From positions 1 to 9,230 of the forward strand of contig CAYWXL010000119.1 of NCBI GenBank assembly GCA_964461995.1: a stretch of 9,230 nucleotides of DNA, written 5' to 3'. Position 1 is the stretch's first letter; the number at the start of each line of letters is the position of its first letter. The position numbers and the translations under genes were made by a program. Positions 1-5,562 of this stretch are shown piece after piece. The notes beneath the pieces were generated by a model. The model was given only the letters and a program-made list of their open reading frames with translations. It ran no database searches and was not told where the DNA came from. The stretch is from JALSRK01 sp964461995. GTDB taxonomy: Bacteria > Acidobacteriota > Terriglobia > Bryobacterales > Bryobacteraceae.

Positions 1-1151
1 TCCGGGTACAGGTCCACAATCCTCTTCGCCACCGGATCGAAGCGGCTCGGTGGAATCACGAAGCCCGGGAACGGCAGCCGGACGCCGTTGTTCAGCGTGA
101 GCGGATCATAGATCTCGCGATCCGGATCCGGCTGGTTGGAAAAGTCGCCGTTGCGCGCATCCGGGCTCGGCACCGAGGAGATAAAACTCCGGCCGCGACG
201 CTCGATCGTGCTTTGCCAACTGAAGAAGCCGAACAGCTTGTTCTTGATGAACGGCCCGCCGAGCGTGGCCCCAAACTGGTTCCGGCGCAGCATCGGCTTC
301 TTTGCTCCGGAGCGGTTTGCGAAAAAGTTCGTGCCGTCCAGCTTGTCGTTCCGCAAGAACTCAAAAACAGTGCCGTGGAATGCGTTCGTGCCGGACTTCG
401 TGCTCACAATCACCTTGGCTCCCATCCGGAAGCCGTACTCCGCGGACATGTTGTTCGTCACCACTTTGAACTCCGCCACGGCGTCGATCGAAGGCTTCGT
501 GGCCTGCGCCTGGAAGCCCAGCGCGCCCCCCGAGTTCCGCGACGAGTTGTCGGCTCCGTCCACCAAAACGTTGGTCTGCGCCGCGTGCATCCCCATGGCC
601 AGAAAGCCGCCTTCGCCGCCTGACTCCCCGTCATGGCGGGTGCCCTTCCCCAACTCGCGCGACGGCAGCACCCCGACGGCGAACCTCGCCAGTTCGAGGT
701 AGTTCCGTCCGTTCAGCGGCATCTCCAAAATGCGCTTGGAGTCGATCACCTGCCCGACGTCGGTCTTCTCGGACTGGATCAATTGCGCCGCCGCCGATAC
801 TTCAACCACCTCAGCGACCGTCCCGACCTTGAGCTCGAAGTCCACACGCATCGTCTGGGCCACCTCAAGTCGCACCTCAGGGCGTTCGCTGGTGGACATC
901 CCCTCGCTCGAACAGGTGATCGAGTAACGCCCGGGGTTCAGAGCCTGGACCATGTAAAAGCCGGTCTCGTTGGTGGTCGCCTTGTATTCGACCCCGGTGT
1001 CCAGGTTCTTGACCACGATTTGCGCACCCGGGATGACTGCCCCGGTGCTGTCAGTAACGACTCCTTGGATGGTGCCCGTCGCCTGACCCCACGCCAGGAG
1101 TGCAGCCAGCAGCAATGATGCCGCCAGCAGAAAGACGGATCGGTTTTTCAT
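1..1151 (-). CDS. TonB-dependent receptor, Oar-like, N-terminal part (cut by left edge)
   Basis: These are the first 383 codons of an outer-membrane receptor; the rest lies outside the window. The order seen is a signal peptide (about residues 1-23, MKNR then a Leu/Ala-rich core, ending near WGQA), a carboxypeptidase-regulatory-like beta-sandwich (about 25-107, with GxVTDSTGAVIPGA and LNPGRYSI), and a plug domain (about 125-250, with EMPLNGRNYLELA at 143-155, NVLVDGADNS and EYGFRMGAKVIVSTKSGTN). The barrel begins near 258 (FHGTVFEFLRN). This architecture is the expanded Oar/SusC-like receptor group common in Acidobacteriota. Such proteins take up large ligands using TonB energy, but the ligand cannot be told from the sequence. 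Start: an in-frame TGA lies at 1155-1157, so translation begins at ATG 1151 or at the adjacent GTG 1154; a GGGGG tract at 1162-1166 is the only Shine-Dalgarno-like element. It has its own promoter and leader. Family is very secure, exact role unknown. Confidence 0.93.
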   Translation of the reverse strand, partial: MKNRSVFLLAASLLLAALLAWGQATGTIQGVVTDSTGAVIPGAQIVVKNLDTGVEYKATTNETGFYMVQALNPGRYSITCSSEGMSTSERPEVRLEVAQTMRVDFELKVGTVAEVVEVSAAAQLIQSEKTDVGQVIDSKRILEMPLNGRNYLELARFAVGVLPSRELGKGTRHDGESGGEGGFLAMGMHAAQTNVLVDGADNSSRNSGGALGFQAQATKPSIDAVAEFKVVTNNMSAEYGFRMGAKVIVSTKSGTNAFHGTVFEFLRNDKLDGTNFFANRSGAKKPMLRRNQFGATLGGPFIKNKLFGFFSWQSTIERRGRSFISSVPSPDARNGDFSNQPDPDREIYDPLTLNNGVRLPFPGFVIPPSRFDPVAKRIVDLYP

Positions 1152-1190
1152 CACTCAAATACCCCCGTTGGTGTTTCATTCTCGCTTTTG

Positions 1191-1259
1191 GATACAGTGG
1201 AATCCCCTCCGGAGCTTGCCCTCCCGGCGAGACACCGGCGCTGATCCCTAGTCTGTATC
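1191..1259 (-). other. Predicted structured 5' leader of the receptor mRNA
   Basis: Read on the minus strand, a perfect 7-bp stem GATACAG (1259-1253) with CTGTATC (1197-1191) encloses a second 6-bp stem GGGATC (1248-1243) with GATTCC (1204-1199), one G-U pair. Inside that lies a hairpin CCGGGAG (1227-1221), loop GGCAAG, CTCCGG (1214-1209) with one bulged G. The outermost stem begins within about 1 nt of the transcription start predicted from the promoter at 1267-1295. No T-run follows the last stem, so it is not an intrinsic terminator. About 40 nt separate it from the start codon. It could be a riboswitch-like or protein-binding leader, or a 5' stabilising stem. The pairing is seen directly; function is inference. 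Confidence 0.45.
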
Positions 1260-1266
1260 GCCGTCG

Positions 1267-1295
1267 ATGTTATCGATCCCAGCCGGGGCTGTCAA
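1267..1295 (-). promoter_or_regulatory. Sigma-70-type promoter for the TonB-dependent receptor
   Basis: On the minus strand a perfect -35 hexamer TTGACA (1295-1290) is followed by exactly 17 nt and then TAACAT (1272-1267), which matches the -10 consensus TATAAT at four of six positions. The predicted transcription start is near 1260, giving a 5' untranslated leader of about 109 nt. In this GC-rich background such a pair at ideal spacing, in the intergenic gap and correctly oriented, is unlikely to be chance. Confidence 0.75.
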
Positions 1296-1325
1296 GGGCT
1301 GTTCGCAAAGTGGATCAGCCATCCA

Positions 1326-1343
1326 TGTTCCGCATCTGGAACA
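1326..1343. promoter_or_regulatory. Inverted repeat, candidate operator upstream of the receptor promoter
   Basis: TGTTCC, 6 nt, GGAACA forms a perfect 6-bp inverted repeat. Its centre lies about 75 nt upstream of the predicted transcription start at 1260, a position typical of class I activator sites. It could equally be a transcribed hairpin at the end of the ceramidase-like gene's mRNA, but no T-run follows on either strand. No regulator is identified. Apart from this site, the promoter and the leader, nothing else was found between 1152 and 1442. Confidence 0.3.
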
Positions 1344-1442
1344 CAAGCGACAGTGCCAGGAAGACGTCAAAAGGAGGGGAGTCGGCAGTTGGCAACCAGG
1401 GGAATATGCGCGGCGCGCCACAGCCTCCTGGCGGTCGGAAAG

Positions 1443-2876
1443 TCACTGCGGACGCTGCAAGCCGACGCGCCGCAGCACTTGGTGAATCGTGTCGAAAATG
1501 GTCTCCTCGACATCGTCGGCGAAAGGCCCGGGAAGGCCGTAATAAATGGTGCTGCGCTCGGGCTCGTACCCGCCCTCTTTTAGCACCCGCAGCGACGGAA
1601 TATAGCCCATCACGTCGTTCGAGTATCCGGCCACGACCAAGGGGTGGCCGGCATACTCACGTTTGGCCCGCAGAGCATAGTCCACCACCACCTCACCGCC
1701 GAGGGCGACAATCGCCAGACCGTCGCCGAACCGGACTGCCTGAACGGGATAAGGGATGGATCGCACCGGCCGGCGCGCGTCGTAGGCCTCGAGCATCAGA
1801 CGCGCCCGGTTGCGAATGAATCGGTTCTCGGACTTCAAATCTTTTTCGTACTGTGTCCGCGTGTGGTGCCGGAACCGGAGATCGACGAGCTGGAACGCCG
1901 AGCGCAACGGCGGACGCAGTTCCTCCAGACCGCCTTCCTCAAGCACCCGGCGGACGGCGGTCGCGAGTTCCGTCCCATGCTGAACGACATGGCGCGGCTC
2001 GGTGCGCGGGTGGGGATTCTGGTCGCCGCCGCACAGGGCCAGAAACAAAGCGACGGAGTCCGGCTCCGCCGTTTCCAGCCGGACGGCGGCAAACCCGGCA
2101 TAGTCTCCGCTGATGCGATAGTTCTTCCCGGTGAGCGTAGTATTGTGGCAAGCGTAACCGAAGACGACCGCCAGCAGCTTACCCTTCTCGCCGTTGACAC
2201 GGATCACCGGGACCGAATGATCTACCGGACCGTCAGGGTTCACACCGATCTTCACAGTGCCGTCAGGCTGGAACTCGCGGCGGTTGATGGCAAACCCTGC
2301 ACTCCCTTCGCCGAAGGCTAGGCGTGCCGGCGCCAGGCGGCCCAGCGCCGCCCCGATCACCGTCAGTATCGAGTCAGCCAGGCGCCGCCGGTATCTAATG
2401 AGCTTACGTTTTTCCGCTTTCGGCAGATCGTACATCGCCGACAGATTCGGCCACACGACGGGGCCGGCGTGGGTGTGGCTGGCGTTCAGCAAGAGTTCCG
2501 CTCTCTGCAGTCCGTACCGCTTCGCCGCCCGGGCGGCGACTTCGTCGGCCAGGCTCCGGGGCACGCCGATCAGGTCCAGGCTAACGATGACGAACCGGTG
2601 GCCACGGCGATCTTCAAGCGCCAGAGCCCGGGCATAGAGGCGTTGGTCGACACCTTCGGAAGGATGATCCCTCACCGCATACCCGGAGAGCCAGATCGGG
2701 CCCTCCGGCGTGATGTCGATCCGGGCCGCGCCCGCGCGGAACCCGGCACCCCACGACAGAACAGCAGCGGATAACAACCCGAGCGTCAGGGCGAAATGAC
2801 GGACGGGACACGCCCGCGCGAGCGATAGCAGCATATGCCGGACAATCTGCAGACTCCGGGCTCGACGCTCCGGCAT
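1443..2876 (-). CDS. Secreted neutral/alkaline ceramidase-family protein with altered active site
   Basis: A 477-residue protein matching the N-terminal domain of neutral ceramidases (Ceramidase_alk family), enzymes that hydrolyse the N-acyl bond of ceramide. A hydrophobic segment near residues 29-42 looks like a secretion signal. It is followed by the family opening AGAARIDITP (48-57), VSLDLIG, LLNASHTHAGP (129-139), YACHNTT (His244), SGDYAGFA, GGEVVVDY (Glu395) and GYSNDVMGY (Tyr425). By analogy with the Pseudomonas enzyme, His133 or His135, His244, Glu395 and Tyr425 would hold zinc. The nucleophile motif GDVSPN is here GDQNPH (284-289), so Asn287 stands where Ser is expected; ceramide hydrolysis is therefore doubtful. 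The C-terminal immunoglobulin-like domain of classical ceramidases is absent. Start: ATG 2876 is 17 nt past the preceding stop and has GGGGA upstream; ATG 2834 is possible, and 2942 would overlap the upstream gene by 49 nt. Family assignment is strong, substrate unknown. Confidence 0.85.
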   Translation of the reverse strand: MPERRARSLQIVRHMLLSLARACPVRHFALTLGLLSAAVLSWGAGFRAGAARIDITPEGPIWLSGYAVRDHPSEGVDQRLYARALALEDRRGHRFVIVSLDLIGVPRSLADEVAARAAKRYGLQRAELLLNASHTHAGPVVWPNLSAMYDLPKAEKRKLIRYRRRLADSILTVIGAALGRLAPARLAFGEGSAGFAINRREFQPDGTVKIGVNPDGPVDHSVPVIRVNGEKGKLLAVVFGYACHNTTLTGKNYRISGDYAGFAAVRLETAEPDSVALFLALCGGDQNPHPRTEPRHVVQHGTELATAVRRVLEEGGLEELRPPLRSAFQLVDLRFRHHTRTQYEKDLKSENRFIRNRARLMLEAYDARRPVRSIPYPVQAVRFGDGLAIVALGGEVVVDYALRAKREYAGHPLVVAGYSNDVMGYIPSLRVLKEGGYEPERSTIYYGLPGPFADDVEETIFDTIHQVLRRVGLQRPQ

Positions 2877-2893
2877 CGTCCCCGGGCGGAAGC

Positions 2894-3508
2894 TCAAACC
2901 CACACTTCCTCGATCGGTACGCCTTGCTGGCACAGAGTGCACTCTCTCTCCTCGCTGAAGCAGGACCCTTCCACCTTGGCCAGGTAATAGAAGGGCAACT
3001 CGCTAAGATCCTTTGTCTGCGGCGTAGGCTGGTATACCAGCACAGCCAATCCGACGACCTCGGCCCCGTTGGACTCCAACAATTGCCGTAGTTCTGTCAG
3101 CCTCGTGCCGGAGCGCAAAATGTCGTCCACCATGAGGACCTTCTCGCCCGGAGTGATCTCCAGGAACTGCCGGAACCGCAGCGGTTCGTCGTCATGGTAG
3201 CGCTCCGCCCAGTACACCTGGTGCGCCCTGAGCGCCTCGCAGAGCGTGTAAGCGATCGGGAGCCCCCCAGTGGCCGGACAGACAATGGAAAGTTCCGGAA
3301 TGATCGCCCGGATCTCCGGGTTGGCGCGCACCAGACGGCTCAGACCGACGCTCAGCGTCTTCTGGTGCTGGTAGTAGCGCATCGCCAGCGGGATCTGCAG
3401 ATACTGATCGGAGTGCAGCCCTGTGGGATACCGGAAGTGCCCCTGGCGCAGAGCGCCCGTCTCACGCAATAACGCGATTACCTCTTCTTGTGTGGGAACT
3501 AAGTGCAT
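2894..3508 (-). CDS. pyrE: Orotate phosphoribosyltransferase-family protein
   Basis: A 204-residue type I phosphoribosyltransferase, of normal length for OPRT, which joins orotate to PRPP to give OMP in cytoplasmic UMP synthesis. The N-terminus has the family pattern GALRQGHFRYPTGLHSDQY (18-36). The PRPP-binding motif is VLMVDDILRSGT (124-135), with the paired Asp at 128-129. The catalytic-loop region reads AERYHDDEPLRFRQF (101-115), resembling the Arg-rich loop of a subset of OPRTs rather than the RKEAKDHG loop of the E. coli enzyme. A C-terminal CTLC (190-193) followed by GVP also occurs in OPRT-like proteins. Start ATG 3508 was chosen for AAGGAG (3518-3513), which overlaps the TAA of the upstream glycosyltransferase gene; the gap is 8 nt, so translational coupling is likely. 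The longer open frame to 3625 lies inside that gene. Another PRPP-dependent base transferase remains possible. Confidence 0.75.
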   Translation of the reverse strand: MHLVPTQEEVIALLRETGALRQGHFRYPTGLHSDQYLQIPLAMRYYQHQKTLSVGLSRLVRANPEIRAIIPELSIVCPATGGLPIAYTLCEALRAHQVYWAERYHDDEPLRFRQFLEITPGEKVLMVDDILRSGTRLTELRQLLESNGAEVVGLAVLVYQPTPQTKDLSELPFYYLAKVEGSCFSEERECTLCQQGVPIEEVWV

Positions 3509-3512
3509 GACG

Positions 3513-3518
3513 CTCCTT
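3513..3518 (-). promoter_or_regulatory. Ribosome binding site overlapping the upstream stop codon
   Basis: AAGGAG on the minus strand shares its two A residues with the TAA (3519-3517) of the glycosylphosphotransferase gene and sits 4 nt before ATG 3508. Ribosomes ending on the first gene would lie on the initiation site of the phosphoribosyltransferase gene, which suggests coupled translation and co-transcription of the pair. Confidence 0.65.
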
Positions 3519-4920
3519 AGTGTGCTCCTTCGCCGGACAAAACCTGCGGGATGGTTCGGAGCAGAATTTTCAAATCCAATGCCAGCGACCAGTTGTCGAT
3601 GTACTCGAGGTCCTTCTTCATCCAAGTCTCGAAATCAAGCTTGTCTCTCCCCTCGATCGCCCACAGGCAGGTCAACCCCGGACGCATCCGCAATCGCCTT
3701 CGCTGCCACTGCGCGTACCGCTCCACCTCTTCGGGAACGGGTGGGCGAGGCCCAACCAATGACATATCACCTTTCAGCACGTTCCACAACTGTGGCCATT
3801 CGTCGATGGAGAACTTCCGCAACCACCGGCCAACCGGCGTGACGCGCGGATCATCAGAGATCTTGAAAGCGACTTCCTTTTCATTCAACTGCTCCAGCGC
3901 TGGCTTGAGGCGCTCGGCGTCTTCCACCATCGAACGAAACTTGTAGCAGGTGAAGCGCCGCCCGTTCAGCCCGCACCGCGTCTGCCGGAAAATCACCGGC
4001 CCCGGCGAAGTCACCCGTATCAACAATGCTACGGCGGCCATGAAGGGAGCCAATACGATTAGGGCGAAGGCGGATACGATCACGTCGAATGCCCGTTTCA
4101 CCATCAATCGGATCTCGTCGTGAGGAGCCGCCGAAAAAGTCAGCAGCGGTATGCTTCGCAAACGGTCCAGATAGACGTCGCTGTTAACGTGGGGAAAGAA
4201 ATCGACGGCAATACGGGTCTTGACGCCTTCCTCGTCGCAGAGCAAAAAAACATCTTCGAGTTCGCTCAGGCGGCGTGAATCCACCGCAAAAATGATCTCG
4301 TCGATCACGTGGTCGTGCAGCAGTTTGGGAAGGTCTTCCAGTGCGTAAACCGGATAGCTCGTCTCGACAGCGCCGTCATCGCCGTCGGCGGCGAGGAACC
4401 CCAGCAAACGGATCCCATAGTCCCGCGAACGTTCAAGCTCACCGGCTACACGGCGCGCTCGCTCGCCCGCGCCGGCCACGACCACGTAGAGCGGCTCTCC
4501 GAAACCCCGCCGGTACCAACCGATAAGCCGCGGAGCCATCCCTCGAAACAGGCTCAGGAGCAACCAAGTGTAAAACAGGAACAGAGCCAGGAACGGGCGG
4601 CTGAGGTCCAGACGGAGCGAGTACTCAATGAGGATCAGGACGATGCCCGCAAAAAAGCACTGTCGGAAGCCATCGATGACGACGATGCGGAGCCGGGCCG
4701 CCTCCAGCCGGTCATAGATTTTCAGCCACATGCCGCAAACCGGCCACAGGAACGCAGCCGCGCCGATCAGGAGCGCCTTTACCGGCGGAGTGAGGAAGAA
4801 AAGCCGTTCAAGAGGCAACGCCTGGCGCGTCAGATAGGCAAGATGAAACGCCGCGAAGACGACGGCGACATCGGCTATCCCAAACAGGAGCCTGTGTTTA
4901 CGGCGTTGCCGGACGAACAC
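3517..4920 (-). CDS. Polyprenyl glycosylphosphotransferase (initiating sugar transferase, WcaJ-like)
   Basis: A 467-residue membrane enzyme that would transfer a sugar-1-phosphate from a nucleotide sugar to undecaprenyl phosphate, the first step of exopolysaccharide or capsule repeat assembly. Four N-terminal membrane segments are visible (about 11-31, 47-68, 85-102, 109-126), then a Rossmann-like cytoplasmic domain (about 143-240, VVVAGAGERARRV). A further hydrophobic segment (277-301) precedes the bacterial sugar transferase domain (to 467), with SPGPVIFRQTRCG, YKFRSM, ISDDPRVT, SIDEWPQLWNVLKGDMSLVG and PRP. The Asp-Glu dyad in SIDEWPQL (373-374) matches the catalytic dyad of this family. 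Start: GTG 4920 gives MFVRQRRKHRLLF, which fits the family's N-terminus, with GAGG 8 nt upstream. GTG 5073 has GGAG at good spacing but adds 51 residues unlike the family. The donor sugar cannot be read from sequence. Confidence 0.88.
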   Translation of the reverse strand: MFVRQRRKHRLLFGIADVAVVFAAFHLAYLTRQALPLERLFFLTPPVKALLIGAAAFLWPVCGMWLKIYDRLEAARLRIVVIDGFRQCFFAGIVLILIEYSLRLDLSRPFLALFLFYTWLLLSLFRGMAPRLIGWYRRGFGEPLYVVVAGAGERARRVAGELERSRDYGIRLLGFLAADGDDGAVETSYPVYALEDLPKLLHDHVIDEIIFAVDSRRLSELEDVFLLCDEEGVKTRIAVDFFPHVNSDVYLDRLRSIPLLTFSAAPHDEIRLMVKRAFDVIVSAFALIVLAPFMAAVALLIRVTSPGPVIFRQTRCGLNGRRFTCYKFRSMVEDAERLKPALEQLNEKEVAFKISDDPRVTPVGRWLRKFSIDEWPQLWNVLKGDMSLVGPRPPVPEEVERYAQWQRRRLRMRPGLTCLWAIEGRDKLDFETWMKKDLEYIDNWSLALDLKILLRTIPQVLSGEGAH

Positions 4921-5085
4921 GTCTAACGCCTCAGCATAGCACGCCGCCTGAGCGCGCCCCTCACGGCCAGCGTTCCGCACGGGCCGGTTCTGAGATCGGC
5001 TCGCAGCCCCGCCTCGGACAATCCAGAAAGGTGATTCAGCCGCCCCACCCCTACGGCGCCATTGCCCGGACACAGCGGCTCCAGC
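4921..5085. other. Gap between fliJ and the glycosylphosphotransferase gene
   Basis: These 165 nt hold no clear gene. On the minus strand a short hairpin CGGCC/GGCCG with inner pairs CGT/ACG lies at 4986-4964, but no T-run follows, so it is not a standard terminator. TATGCT about 15 nt before GTG 4920 is a weak -10 look-alike without a convincing -35. The gap is open in the frame of the downstream gene back to GTG 5073, so part of it could be translated. Confidence 0.4.
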
Positions 5086-5562
5086 TCATCCCCTGAAAAG
5101 CGACCCGACGGCGCCGGGCTCCCTCCCTCTCCGGGACAGAAAAAGCTCGTCGATCAGCCGGGCTTCCTCTCGGTCCAGCTCCCGAACCCACTCTTCATAC
5201 TTCCTCTCCCGCAGCTTCTCAAGCGCCTTCACCGCCCGGCGCGCCTCTGCGACGGCCTTCTGTTGTTCCGAGATCTTCCATTCGATCTCGGCTTCCTGCC
5301 TGCGGAGCTCTTGCTGCCGGCGGCGCGCAAACACCCGGAACTCTTCGAGAGCAGCGAGGTCACGGGCTTCGATCGCCTCCCCCTGCCTGGCTGCCGCGAG
5401 CAGAGCCTGCTCCCCGCGGCTCATCTGCCGCTGCAGCTCCCCCAGGTTACTGCGGACGAGACGGATCTGGCCGAACAGTTCCTCTAAACGCATTTCCTCC
5501 AGCTCGGCCTGGGACCGGCGCCAGTGGAGCACCCGGTCCAGCGAAAAAGAAAAGCGCCTCAT
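5086..5562 (-). CDS. fliJ: Flagellar export protein FliJ
   Basis: A 158-residue, almost wholly alpha-helical, charged protein typical of FliJ (usually about 145-160 residues), the coiled-coil stalk inside the FliI hexamer that links the export ATPase to the FlhA gate. The N-terminus MRRFSFSLDRVLHWRR fits the FliJ opening (F-x-F-x-L-x-x-V-L-x-x-R). Long heptad-like stretches rich in Glu, Arg, Leu and Gln run from about 17 to 140. Its ATG overlaps the fliI stop as ATGA (5562-5559), indicating coupled translation. FliJ is poorly conserved in general, so the call rests on the opening motif, helical character and position directly after fliI. It is the last flagellar gene in the window; the usual next genes (fliK, flgD) do not follow. 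Confidence 0.88.
   Translation of the reverse strand: MRRFSFSLDRVLHWRRSQAELEEMRLEELFGQIRLVRSNLGELQRQMSRGEQALLAAARQGEAIEARDLAALEEFRVFARRRQQELRRQEAEIEWKISEQQKAVAEARRAVKALEKLRERKYEEWVRELDREEARLIDELFLSRRGREPGAVGSLFRG

Noticed and set aside
136..702. Long plus-strand open frames (136-702 and 213-623) opposite the receptor gene.
   Set aside because: They show no recognisable motifs and are antisense to a clearly coding frame with intact family motifs; GC-rich coding sequence commonly leaves such open frames.
1191..1260. Possible cobalamin riboswitch: the leader holds CCGGTG and CCACTGTA, reminiscent of that riboswitch core, upstream of a TonB-dependent receptor.
   Set aside because: The 3' B12-box-like segment (CAGGAGACCTGCC type) and the 5' part of the class are absent, the predicted transcript starts too close to the element, and the receptor is Oar-like rather than BtuB-like.
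1326..1343. Palindrome as an SOS (LexA) box.
   Set aside because: The order TGTTCC-N6-GGAACA does not match the GAAC-N4-GTTC or CTG-N10-CAG forms of LexA sites.
1369..1378. AAAAGGAGGG on the plus strand as a ribosome binding site for a small gene.
   Set aside because: No start codon lies at suitable spacing and the frames downstream run antisense into the ceramidase-like gene without coding features.
1100..2321. Plus-strand open frames of 239 and 225 codons across the intergenic gap and the ceramidase-like gene.
   Set aside because: They have low-complexity Arg/Pro/Ala-rich or motif-free translations, lie antisense to conserved ceramidase motifs, and have no Shine-Dalgarno.
4309..4926. Plus-strand open frame of 205 codons opposite the glycosylphosphotransferase.
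   Set aside because: The opposite strand encodes a complete conserved membrane and Rossmann-like region; this frame is a charged, motif-free shadow.
4964..4986. Hairpin after fliJ as an intrinsic terminator.
   Set aside because: The stem is short with a bulge and is followed on the minus strand by TGAGGGG rather than a T-run.
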